NCBI GenBank assembly: GCA_026708185.1
Contig: JAPOVK010000018.1
Coordinates: forward strand, 62,001-126,000
Direction of reading: 5' to 3'
DNA length: 64,000 bases
Source of the DNA: Gammaproteobacteria bacterium
Lineage (GTDB): Bacteria; Pseudomonadota; Gammaproteobacteria; Pseudomonadales; Azotimanducaceae
The notes beneath the pieces were generated by a model, which was not told the origin of the DNA, did not search any database, and saw only the letters and a list, made by a program, of their open reading frames with translations. Positions 25,459-33,133 of the stretch are shown here, in pieces. Each line of letters begins with the position of its first letter. The stretch's first letter is position 1. The translations under genes and the position numbers were made by a program.

Positions 25459-26220
25459 CTATTCGAAGGTCACCTCGAACATCCGCGGCCACAGTTTCCC
25501 CGTCAAGTAGAAGCGCTCGGCCACCGGGTCGAAGGCGATGCCGTTCAAGACGTCGGCATCGGCCGCTTCATCGGCATCGAGCAGTCCCGACGCGTCGATC
25601 CACGCCGTGACCTCTCCGGTGACCGGATCGATGCGTACCAGGAAGTCCTGCCCGAAAACGTTGGCGTAGACCGCACCGGCCGCACACTCCAACTCGTTGA
25701 GGCCCGCGACCGGCCGACCTGAGGCGGTTACGGCGATGTGACCCGCAGCTGCAAAGGAATCGGTCTCGCGAAAGGTCAGCGTGCTTGAACCGTCGCTCAT
25801 GACGAACCGCACTCCGTCGTGGCACAGCCCCCAGCCCTCGCCCCGGTAGGACTTGAAACCCAAGGGCGCGAAATCGTCCCCGCGGAACACGTAGGCGCGC
25901 TCCGCATGCCAGGTCAGCATGACGAGTCGGTCCTCGGCACGCGCCAGCCCCTCGCCGAAGTGCATCCGCGAGATCGGGACGCGCCGCTCGACGTCCCCGG
26001 TCGCGGGATCCAGTTGGCGAAGCTCGGAACGTCCTCGCCGGCCCGTGCTCTCGAAGATCTTGCCGTCGAACCAAAGAAGGCCTTGCGTGAACGCCTCCGG
26101 GTCGTGCGCAAGCACCCGGTGCACGTTGACGGCCAGTTGGCGCGGCGCGTCATCCGCGCGGGCGACGGCTGGAACGCATGCTGCCAGAGACAAGATGCAG
26201 ATCAGGCCCCGCACGGCCAC
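25459..26220 (-). CDS. Glutaminyl-peptide cyclotransferase (bacterial/plant type), secreted
   Basis: This 253-residue protein converts N-terminal Gln of peptides to pyroglutamate. A signal peptide (MAVRGLICILSLAACVPAVARA) sends it to the periplasm or outside. The five-bladed propeller family is recognised by FTQGLLWFDGKIFESTGRRG, HFGEGLA, LTWHAERAYVF, GEGWGLCHDG, MSDGSSTLTF, GLNELECAAGAVYANVFG, RIDPVTGEVTAWID and DVLNGIAFDP. These are the plant/bacterial-type hallmarks and all are intact. It starts at GTG 26220 directly after the stop of the PAL-like gene and is followed after 22 bases by the C15-like gene. Confidence 0.93.
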   Translation of the reverse strand: MAVRGLICILSLAACVPAVARADDAPRQLAVNVHRVLAHDPEAFTQGLLWFDGKIFESTGRRGRSELRQLDPATGDVERRVPISRMHFGEGLARAEDRLVMLTWHAERAYVFRGDDFAPLGFKSYRGEGWGLCHDGVRFVMSDGSSTLTFRETDSFAAAGHIAVTASGRPVAGLNELECAAGAVYANVFGQDFLVRIDPVTGEVTAWIDASGLLDADEAADADVLNGIAFDPVAERFYLTGKLWPRMFEVTFE

Positions 26221-27189
26221 CTAGCCGCGGATCCGCGCGAACTTCTGCAAGGAGTGACAGTCGAGCGGCACAAGGCCCCGGTTGCCGCCCGCGCTGACGA
26301 TTACCTCCGCGACGTACAGATCGCCTCGGGAGTCCGCCCAAATCCCGTGGGGCGCGAAGAAGTTGCCCGGCTGGACCGGGTCGTCGCCGCCGAACCGATG
26401 TATCACCTCGCCGTCGAGGTCGAGCAGCGTGACGCGGGCGTGCGGCGTGTGCGGGAGGATCTCGACATCGGGATCACGACCGGCGATCTCGCCCAGCTCA
26501 GCCACGTAGAGGACGTCGTCATCGTCGATGAACAGGTCGTCCGGGCGGCTGATGTGCGTCCACTCCCTGACGTAGTCGCCATTGGGCTTGAAAACCTGAA
26601 TTCGCGAATTCTCGCGGTCGGCGACGTAGACGGTGTCGTCGCGGTCCACGGCGATGGCGTGGGGGAGCCGGAACTCGCCGGGCCCGCGGCCCGGTTCGCC
26701 CCAGGAGAACTGGTGTTCGCCGTCGCCGCCGAACTTGTGCACGCGGGCATTGCCGTAGCCGTCCGCAACATACAGTTCGCCGGTACTCGAAAGGGCCACA
26801 TTCGTGACCCGATTGAACGGTCCGCCGCCGAATTGCACCGGCGTCTTGCCGGGCACAAAGCCCGTGTCGGCGGGCCGGTCCTTCTCGCCCAGGGTCCGCT
26901 TCAGATCGCCGTCCGGCGTGAAGATGCGTACCGTGTGGTCGAAATTGTCGGCCAGGTAGATGCTGTCGTCCGGCCCAATGTAGATGCCATGGGCGTTGGT
27001 GAAGACGCCCTCGCCCCAGGCGTCAACGAAGTTGCCGTCGGCGTCGAACACGATCACCGGGTGCTCGCCGCGGTTGAACGCGTAGACCCGATCCTGCGAG
27101 TCCGTGGCAACGCCCGCCACCTCGACGAAACTCCAGCCCTCGGGGAGCTTCTCCCACCCCTCGATCACTTCGAATTCGATACGCGCCAC
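26221..27189 (-). CDS. NHL beta-propeller resembling peptidyl-alpha-hydroxyglycine amidating lyase (PAL)
   Basis: I prefer GTG 27189 (322 residues) over an in-frame ATG 48 bases upstream. Six NHL-type blades are visible. Three blade-start histidines (TNAHGIYIG His67, RLPHAIAVD His177, FAPHGIWAD His281) match the zinc-binding His pattern of the PAL domain. DGYGNARVHKF and VADRENSRIQVF closely resemble PAL segments that carry the catalytic Tyr and Arg; the usual Cys in DGYCNSR is Gly here. Animal PAL cleaves hydroxyglycine-extended peptides to give C-terminal amides. No monooxygenase partner is nearby and no signal peptide is seen, so the substrate is open. It is the first gene of the operon with glutaminyl cyclase. 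Confidence 0.8.
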   Translation of the reverse strand: MARIEFEVIEGWEKLPEGWSFVEVAGVATDSQDRVYAFNRGEHPVIVFDADGNFVDAWGEGVFTNAHGIYIGPDDSIYLADNFDHTVRIFTPDGDLKRTLGEKDRPADTGFVPGKTPVQFGGGPFNRVTNVALSSTGELYVADGYGNARVHKFGGDGEHQFSWGEPGRGPGEFRLPHAIAVDRDDTVYVADRENSRIQVFKPNGDYVREWTHISRPDDLFIDDDDVLYVAELGEIAGRDPDVEILPHTPHARVTLLDLDGEVIHRFGGDDPVQPGNFFAPHGIWADSRGDLYVAEVIVSAGGNRGLVPLDCHSLQKFARIRG

Positions 27190-27254
27190 GAGCAAGCTCC
27201 GCGAGGACGTTCGGCGGCAATGATACGCTTGCGGCACAACCGAAGGAGATAACC

Positions 27255-28199
27255 ATGAGCCCCGAACGCAAACCCCACTTCGGCGTCACCTTGCCCCAGA
27301 TCAAGCGGCCTTGGGTCGCCGCCGCCCAAGCCGCGAGCGGTTTCGAAGCGATGGGCTACGACTCGCTGTGGGTATGCGACCACCTGTACGGCCCGCAGTC
27401 CCCGCAACTGCCGATCTTGGAAGCCTGGTCGATGATCTCGGCGGTCGCGGCCATCACCGAGCGCGTAGAAATCGGCACCCTCGTGACGCCCGTGGGCATG
27501 CGCAACCCGGCGCACCTCGGGAAGGTCATCGCCACCGTGGACAACATCGCCGGTGGTCGCGTGATCGCGGGCCTCGGTGGCGGCTGGATGCCGCGCGAGT
27601 TCACGGACTTCGGCATGCCCTTCCTCGGCACCGGCGAACGACTTAAACAGCTCGCCGAAACCGTCGCGCTGCTCAAGCGCATGTGGGGCGACGAAACGGA
27701 AGTGTCCTACGACGGCGACTACGTCCATGCGGACAACGTCGTCTGCCAGCCGAAGCCGCCGCGGCGCGTGCCGATACTCATCGGTGGGGCCGGCGAACAG
27801 GTGACGCTGAAGATCGTCGCCCGCGAGGCCGACATCTGGAACAACCTCGCCGGCCAGCAGGCGGCCCTCGGCCACAAGATCGAAGTGCTCAAGGGCCACT
27901 GCGACGCCGCCGGCCGGGATCCGGCGAGCATCACGGCGAGCCAGCAGTGTCTCGTCACCGTGGCGCCGAACGCGGAGAGCGCCGGGCCCATGGCGGATCG
28001 CGCTCAGAAGATCTTCGGCGGTCACATGGGTGACCCGAAAGGTCCGCTCGCCATCACCGGAACGCCCGAGCGGTGCGCCGAGCAGATCCAGAAGCACATC
28101 GACCTCGGTTGCACGATGTTCATCATGGAGTTCTTCGGCAAGGACACGCTGGAGCCTGCGCAGTTGTTCGCGGAGGAAGTCTTGCCGGCCTTCCGGTAA
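27255..28199 (+). CDS. LLM-class flavin (F420- or FMN-)dependent oxidoreductase
   Basis: This 314-residue luciferase-like TIM-barrel protein starts at ATG 27255 after AAGGAGA. Family hallmarks are HFGVTLPQ, the AEAxGYDSLWVCDHLY-type segment, ERVEIGTLVTPVGMRNPAHLGKVIATVDNIAGGRVIAGLGGGW and VPILIGGAGEQVTLKIVAREADIWNN. Members use FMN or deazaflavin F420 to oxidise or reduce unknown substrates. Sequence reading alone does not fix the cofactor. It is divergent from the PAL-like gene, with a 65-base gap. Confidence 0.9.
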   Translation: MSPERKPHFGVTLPQIKRPWVAAAQAASGFEAMGYDSLWVCDHLYGPQSPQLPILEAWSMISAVAAITERVEIGTLVTPVGMRNPAHLGKVIATVDNIAGGRVIAGLGGGWMPREFTDFGMPFLGTGERLKQLAETVALLKRMWGDETEVSYDGDYVHADNVVCQPKPPRRVPILIGGAGEQVTLKIVAREADIWNNLAGQQAALGHKIEVLKGHCDAAGRDPASITASQQCLVTVAPNAESAGPMADRAQKIFGGHMGDPKGPLAITGTPERCAEQIQKHIDLGCTMFIMEFFGKDTLEPAQLFAEEVLPAFR

Positions 28200-28213
28200 G
28201 CAGCGTGCGGCGT

Positions 28214-29524
28214 ATGCGAACGGTCCTGTGCGTGGTGGCCATGGCCTCGTCGACCGCCTGCACGACGTTCAACGGCCCGCTCGACGTCAGCGACAACGGT
28301 CGCCACCTGGTCTGGGCGGACGGGACGCCGTTCTACTACGTCGCCGACACGCCGTGGCAGCTACTCGCTTCGCTGGATTTGCAGGACACCGAGGAGTACA
28401 TCGACATCCGCGCCGACCAGGGCTTCACCGCGGTGCAACTCGTTGCCACCCCATGGTCGTTCGATGATCGGGCTGCCCGTTGGGACTTCGAAGGCGAGCA
28501 AGGCCAAGCCCGAGTCAACGCCAATGGCGACGCGCCTTTCTTCAACGCACAAGGCCGGGTGCCGCGGAACAACGGCGAAGTCCGCTTCGACAGACCGAAC
28601 GATGCCTATTGGCAACACGTCGACCAAGTGCTGGACTACCTTGCGGCCAAGGGCATGGCCGCCTACTTCATCCCCCTCTGGGCGAGCAACTTCAGCCGCT
28701 CGTTCTCGGAGGACGCGCATTACGCCATCGGCAAGACGCTCGGCACGCGCTACCGCAGGCAGGCCAACGTGATCTGGGTGCTTGGAGGCGACGAGGCCCG
28801 CGTCAGCGTGGCCAAGTACCGCGCCCTGCACCGGGGATTGCGCGACGCCGGCATCACCCAGTTGGTCACCATGCACCCGCGTTCAGGCCGCAGCAGCGCC
28901 GCCCATCTCCGCGACGAGTTGGACTTCAACTCGGTCCAGGACCGCGGCAGCGTTTCCAACATGCTCAAGCGCATCACGGCGGACTACCGCCGGACCCCCG
29001 CGAAGCCCACGTTCCTGTGCGAGACATGGTATGAGCACGACAAGAACGGTGGCGTGTTCCGCATCCATAGAGTCGGCACGAGCCCGGCGTTTCGTGCCCA
29101 CTACTGGGCGGCGCGCCTGAACGGCGGCTTCGGCGAGGGCTACGGCGCTTGGACAATTTGGCTCAACCTCGATACCTGGCGCGCCGACATCCGCCGCCCT
29201 GGCGCAGCGGCCATCGCCACGCACATGCGCAACATCCTGGAGACCGTCGAGTGGCAGGACCTGGAACCCGATGCGCACCACGTGGCCCTGGGCGCGCATG
29301 GCCGGGTCCACACGGCCATCGCCCCGGCGAGCAGAACCGCGGTCGCCTACTTCGAGGCGCCGGTTCGTGTGCGGATCGATCCGCGCTGGTTCACGGGCGA
29401 CGCTGAGCTGACCTGGTACGAGCCCGCGACTGGCGCGGTGGTTGGGACGGCAACCGCCCGGGAACCAACCTGCGTCAAGCCACCGACGTCCGGGGATGCC
29501 GTACTGGTGATGCGTCCCCGCTAG
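28214..29524 (+). CDS. DUF4038-type glycoside hydrolase-like protein, probable lipoprotein
   Basis: This 436-residue protein starts at ATG 28214 (a GTG three codons earlier is possible). The N-terminus (MRTVLCVVAMASSTACTTF) looks like a lipoprotein signal with an imperfect lipobox before Cys. The domain starts VSDNGRHLVWADGTPFYYVADTPWQLL, the standard DUF4038 opening. It then follows a TIM-barrel course with VIWVLGGDEARV, a Glu-containing FLCETWYEHD, and GFGEGYGAWTIW. A C-terminal beta domain (WFTGDAELTWYEPATG) resembles the collagen-binding-like module often attached. DUF4038 enzymes include apiosidase-like glycosidases. Its 3' end overlaps the convergent transporter gene by 50 bases. Confidence 0.82.
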   Translation: MRTVLCVVAMASSTACTTFNGPLDVSDNGRHLVWADGTPFYYVADTPWQLLASLDLQDTEEYIDIRADQGFTAVQLVATPWSFDDRAARWDFEGEQGQARVNANGDAPFFNAQGRVPRNNGEVRFDRPNDAYWQHVDQVLDYLAAKGMAAYFIPLWASNFSRSFSEDAHYAIGKTLGTRYRRQANVIWVLGGDEARVSVAKYRALHRGLRDAGITQLVTMHPRSGRSSAAHLRDELDFNSVQDRGSVSNMLKRITADYRRTPAKPTFLCETWYEHDKNGGVFRIHRVGTSPAFRAHYWAARLNGGFGEGYGAWTIWLNLDTWRADIRRPGAAAIATHMRNILETVEWQDLEPDAHHVALGAHGRVHTAIAPASRTAVAYFEAPVRVRIDPRWFTGDAELTWYEPATGAVVGTATAREPTCVKPPTSGDAVLVMRPR

Positions 29525-30812
29525 GCTGCTCTAGGGCCGCAAGTCGCGCCGTGTGCGCCGACTGGTTGTAGAACAGCAAGAGTCCAGCCGAGACCGCGAG
29601 CAGCGCGCCCATGATCAGGAAGTCCTGGGCGAAGGTGAGGTGGTCGCCGACCACAGCCATGGTCCCCGAGCCCACTGTCCGGCTCAAGTTGGCCAGCGAC
29701 ATGTAGATGGCGAACTGCGTCGCGGCGATCCGTGGCCAGCACAGGTTCATGAACAGCGCGATCGTGGCCACGAAGATCAACTGCGTAAACAGATAGATCA
29801 GCCCCGCGAGCACCAGAACCTGGTCGCGTTCCTCCCACAAGGAGGGCAGCGAGCCGGCCACAAGGTGACACGCCGCGCTGCCGGCCAAGGCGACCAGCAG
29901 GAACCGCTTGGCCCCGTGCCGATCGATGACGAATCCGAGCATCGCGCCGGCGAAGGCCGACGCCAGACCGACAGCGGCCGTGAAATTGGCGTACTCAATG
30001 GTGGTGTAGCCGAGCTGTTCAACGGCGAACACCGGGAACACCGCGACTTCCATCCCGTCGCGAACGCGATTGATGAACTCCACAGCGACAAGAAGGAGAC
30101 TCATCGGCAGGAACAGCACGCGCATCAGGTCGGCGAAGATGGAACGGAATCCGCGCTTGGCCGTCTCCGCTCGTTCCGTGGCCCGGCCTTCGGTCCATGG
30201 CAGCAGGCGCTCTCCAGGACGCTCGCGAACGACCGTGGCAAACACGAAGACGATCGCAAGCATGGCTGCGCACGCCATCGCGCCGGCGGCCAGACCCCAC
30301 TGCGCCAACAGGTAGCCGCAAACCGCACCGAAGGCCGCCCTGCCGGCGCTCTGGCCAAAACCCATGAATGCGTTGGCGCGGCCCCGTTCGTCCATCTCAA
30401 GGACGTCGATCGCCATACCGTCGACGGCAACGTCCTGTGTCGCGGCGAACGCATTGACCAGGAACCCCGCCGCCATCAGGGGAACGAGGGACACATCCGC
30501 ACCGAGCGGAACGAAGGCCAAGGCGATCAGCGACAGCGTCAAGCCGGCCTGGGCGGCGAGGACCCAGGGTCGGCGGAAGCCCATGGCCGGAAACTTGAAC
30601 CGATCCATGAACGGGCCGCCGAGCAGCTTGATGGCCCAAGGCAAGGCAACGACGGTGCCCACCAGCGCCACATCGCTGACGCCGTATCCGAGTTCGGCAA
30701 GGCGCGGCGGGATGGCCACGGACAGCAGCCCCAGCGGGACGCCTTGCGCGAAATAGCAGGACGTGAGTAGCGCGAAGCGCAACCAGCGCAGTTCGCTCAA
30801 GCTCGTTTTCAC
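29475..30812 (-). CDS. Major facilitator superfamily transporter, AmpG-like
   Basis: This 445-residue inner-membrane permease has about 12 hydrophobic segments. It opens with RWLRFALLTSCYFAQGVPLGLLSVAIPPRLAELGYG and has LPWAIKLLGGPFMDRF between helices 2 and 3 and ATQDVAVDGMAIDVL in helix 4-5. These features are shared with the AmpG muropeptide permease and acetyl-CoA transporter subgroup. AmpG carries anhydromuropeptides into the cytoplasm for cell-wall recycling, but this homologue could carry another solute. The last codons overlap the convergent glycosidase gene. Confidence 0.85.
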   Translation of the reverse strand: MKTSLSELRWLRFALLTSCYFAQGVPLGLLSVAIPPRLAELGYGVSDVALVGTVVALPWAIKLLGGPFMDRFKFPAMGFRRPWVLAAQAGLTLSLIALAFVPLGADVSLVPLMAAGFLVNAFAATQDVAVDGMAIDVLEMDERGRANAFMGFGQSAGRAAFGAVCGYLLAQWGLAAGAMACAAMLAIVFVFATVVRERPGERLLPWTEGRATERAETAKRGFRSIFADLMRVLFLPMSLLLVAVEFINRVRDGMEVAVFPVFAVEQLGYTTIEYANFTAAVGLASAFAGAMLGFVIDRHGAKRFLLVALAGSAACHLVAGSLPSLWEERDQVLVLAGLIYLFTQLIFVATIALFMNLCWPRIAATQFAIYMSLANLSRTVGSGTMAVVGDHLTFAQDFLIMGALLAVSAGLLLFYNQSAHTARLAALEQPSGDASPVRHPRTSVA

Positions 30813-30844
30813 GATGTCAGGCGCCAGCCGTGAACGACGCCGCT

Positions 30845-31204
30845 CTAGAGCAAACTGGCCACTTTTTCCGACGGCCTCGCGATGACCGCCCGTTCGCCCC
30901 TGACGACCACCGGCCGCTGCATGAGCTTGGGGTTCTCCGCGAGTAGCCGCGCCACCTGCTCCGCTTCAGTGAAGTCGGTGGCATCCAAGCCGAGATCCTT
31001 GAAGTTCTGGTCCTTGCGCACCAAGTCCGCTGGGGCATCGTCGATCAGGTCAAGGACGCGCCGTATCGTGTCCTCGTCCAAGGGGTTCCTAAGGTACTCG
31101 ACAACCTCGAAGTCGACGCCGTGCTCGCGAAGGATCTCCAATGCACCCCGGGACTTGCTGCAGGCCGGGTTGTGGTAGATGACGATGTGGTCATGTGCTC
31201 GCAT
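30845..31204 (-). CDS. ArsC-family arsenate reductase (glutaredoxin-coupled type)
   Basis: The preferred start is ATG 31204 (119 residues). The protein begins IVIYHNPACSKSRGALEILREHGVDFEVVEYLRNPLDEDTI, with the catalytic Cys in the HNPxCSKSR loop typical of ArsC/YfgD. A distal RPVVVRGERAVIARPSEKV segment follows. Classical plasmid ArsC keeps three arginines for oxyanion binding. YfgD-like homologues of this size are common housekeeping relatives, and I cannot tell whether arsenate is the substrate. No other ars genes are near. Its first 14 bases overlap the 3' end of the truncated DUF222 gene. Confidence 0.88.
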   Translation of the reverse strand: MRAHDHIVIYHNPACSKSRGALEILREHGVDFEVVEYLRNPLDEDTIRRVLDLIDDAPADLVRKDQNFKDLGLDATDFTEAEQVARLLAENPKLMQRPVVVRGERAVIARPSEKVASLL

Positions 31205-31721
31205 GGGCGCCGGTGTCCTCCGCTGAAATCGGCGCGGAGTATATCTGCGGGCGCAAGGCGCTGCGATGTGACTCGGCGGTTGGCTCACCGGTTTGGCCGA
31301 GACTTTCGCGACACAGGCGGACGCAGTAGTCCTTGACCTGCGCATCGCTCATGACGCGAGCCAGCGCCAGTAGCGAGGCCTCTTGGGCAAATGTCGCCAC
31401 GGACGCCAAGGCCTTGACCTTGGCGTAGGACAAGTCGCCGACCTCGAAAGCGGCCTCGATTCTCGGAAGATTGAGCAGCGTATAGGCCACACGGAGCTGC
31501 TCGCGTGCCTCGTCCCGTGGGATCCCGCAGGTCGATTGAAGCCAAGCCGGCGTGTCGACCGATCCGCGCGGCCCCCGGCCCACGCCCTTGTAGGCGCGAT
31601 GCAGGTCGAACTCGCGCAGTCGGATCAGAAAGCGACAGCGGTCGCGGGCGAGCGCACGGTGACTGTCCAGCACGTCGCCGGCCAGGGACTCGGGGGTCTG
31701 CCCCGGGTTCATGACGTCCAT
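31191..31721 (-). CDS. DUF222-domain protein lacking the HNH nuclease domain
   Basis: This 176-residue protein starts at ATG 31721 after AAGGAGAA. RCRFLIRLREFDLHRAYKG, TPAWLQSTCGIPRDEAREQLRVAYTLLNLPRIEAAFEVGDLSYAKVKALASVA and a following helical stretch match the DUF222 region that normally precedes a C-terminal HNH endonuclease. Here the frame stops at 31191, soon after the DUF222 part, so no HNH motif exists. It is either a truncated remnant or a stand-alone DUF222 protein. It overlaps the arsC start. A low-complexity tract lies just upstream. Confidence 0.7.
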   Translation of the reverse strand: MDVMNPGQTPESLAGDVLDSHRALARDRCRFLIRLREFDLHRAYKGVGRGPRGSVDTPAWLQSTCGIPRDEAREQLRVAYTLLNLPRIEAAFEVGDLSYAKVKALASVATFAQEASLLALARVMSDAQVKDYCVRLCRESLGQTGEPTAESHRSALRPQIYSAPISAEDTGAHAST

Positions 31722-31734
31722 GGTTTCTCCTTCT

Positions 31735-31782
31735 CCTTTTGCCTTTTGCCTTTGCCTGCCTTTTGCCTGCCTTTGGCTTTCT
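31735..31782. repeat. Low-complexity GCCTTTT tract
   Basis: Imperfect tandem copies of GCCTTTT/TGCCTTT lie immediately upstream of the ribosome binding site of the truncated DUF222 gene. On the minus strand they give a purine-rich leader (GGCAAAAGG). They may influence translation or vary in copy number. Confidence 0.6.
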
Positions 31783-31860
31783 GGCGAGTCCGCCCTTCGG
31801 CGGTGACTGGGGCGACGGCCGGCGTCGCGACCGACAGGTCCCCAATACGCAATACCTGTA

Positions 31861-31888
31861 ACTATATACAGTAGAAGAACCACGTCAA
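31861..31888 (-). promoter_or_regulatory. Candidate sigma-70 promoter of the DUF222 gene
   Basis: On the minus strand TTGACG (31888-31883) and TATAGT (31866-31861) are separated by 16 bases. This is one of the better sigma-70 matches in the window, in an AT-rich patch. The transcript would start near 31853, about 130 bases before the ATG. Confidence 0.45.
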
Positions 31889-31996
31889 CAGCCTGTGGAG
31901 AAATGTCGAACAACCGCGCAGCGTGCCGACCCGACGACACCGATGACAAGGACGTTGCGGTGCGTCATGCTCGACGAACCGAAGGAGGGACCGCCG

Positions 31997-33094
31997 ATGC
32001 AGGAACAGGAATCCGTAGACCCGTTCGCCGACGACGCCTTGCCGGAGATCGCCGACGTTCGTGCCGGCGAGAACCTCGAGTGGCCACGGATCGAGGAGTA
32101 CTGTCGCGAACGCCTGCCGCCGGCCGTCGACACCGCGGGACCGTTCGAGGTCCTGCAGTTTCCGAACGGTTCGGCGAATCTCACCTACCTGATGCGTTTC
32201 GGCACGACCGAACTGGTTCTGCGCAGGCCGCCCTTCGGCACGCTCGCACCCGGCGCTCACGACATGAAGCGCGAATACCGCGTCCTCTCGCGCCTCTGGC
32301 GGGTGTTCGACGCCGCTCCCCGCGCGTATCTGTTCTGCGACGACCCCGCCATCGGCGGCGCGGATTTCTTCGTCATGGAGCGCCGGTGCGGGGAAGTGAT
32401 CCGCGGCGTTATCCCGGTGTCGATGCGTGACCACGAACACGTGGGGCATCGCGTCGGCATGGCGTTGATCGAGCGCATCGCCGAGTTCCACGGCCTCGAT
32501 CCGGCCGTCGCGGACCTGACTCGCCTTGGCCGGCCGGACGGTTTCGTGGCACGGCAACTGCGCGGCTGGAAGCAGCGATGGGACCTGGTGGCGGACGACC
32601 GCTACGACGCCGTCATGACGGATCTGCACGCCCGGCTCGAAGCCACGCTGCCGGAACCGCAGCGTGTGTCACTCGTGCACAACGATCTCAAGCTCGACAA
32701 CTGCATGTTCGATCCCGCCGACCCGGACCGCGTGACAAGCTTCTTCGACTGGGACATGACGACGCTCGGCGACCCCTTGATCGACATCGGCACGCTGCTC
32801 AACTACTGGCCGGATGCACAGGACAGCGTTGCCGAGAAGCGCTTCAACCACGCAGGCATGGAACGGATGGGGCTGCCGTCGCGCGCCGAGATCGTCGCAC
32901 GCTACGGACAACGCAGCGGTCTCGACCTGTCGTTCATCGGCTGGTACGAGGCGTTTGCGCTGTGGAAGACAGCCACCGTGATCCAACAGCTCCACCACCG
33001 CTGGAAGGTGGGCGACTCGTCCGACCCGCGCATGGAAACCGTGGCGGAACCCCTGCCCAGATTGATCCACAACGCCGCGAGGTCGTTGGCGTAG
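31997..33094 (+). CDS. Aminoglycoside-phosphotransferase-fold protein (acyl-CoA dehydrogenase-associated type)
   Basis: This 365-residue protein starts at ATG 31997, eight bases after AAGGAGG. It has the APH kinase fold: a glycine-poor N-lobe (LQFPNGSANLTYLMRF; ELVLRRPP), the catalytic loop VHNDLKLDNCMFD and the metal-binding FFDWDMTTLGDPLIDIG. Homologues with this pattern are often found fused or adjacent to acyl-CoA dehydrogenases (ACAD10/11-like), which act on phosphorylated 4-hydroxyacyl-CoAs. That suggests a role in fatty acid catabolism rather than antibiotic resistance. It precedes an SDR gene on the same strand by 39 bases. Confidence 0.88.
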   Translation: MQEQESVDPFADDALPEIADVRAGENLEWPRIEEYCRERLPPAVDTAGPFEVLQFPNGSANLTYLMRFGTTELVLRRPPFGTLAPGAHDMKREYRVLSRLWRVFDAAPRAYLFCDDPAIGGADFFVMERRCGEVIRGVIPVSMRDHEHVGHRVGMALIERIAEFHGLDPAVADLTRLGRPDGFVARQLRGWKQRWDLVADDRYDAVMTDLHARLEATLPEPQRVSLVHNDLKLDNCMFDPADPDRVTSFFDWDMTTLGDPLIDIGTLLNYWPDAQDSVAEKRFNHAGMERMGLPSRAEIVARYGQRSGLDLSFIGWYEAFALWKTATVIQQLHHRWKVGDSSDPRMETVAEPLPRLIHNAARSLA

Positions 33095-33133
33095 ACTGCG
33101 CCGCAACGCAAGCACCCCAAGGATAATCAAGCG

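Noticed and set aside
31997-33094. Antibiotic resistance phosphotransferase
   Set aside because: The motif pattern and SDR neighbour fit the acyl-CoA-dehydrogenase-associated subgroup; nothing points to aminoglycosides.
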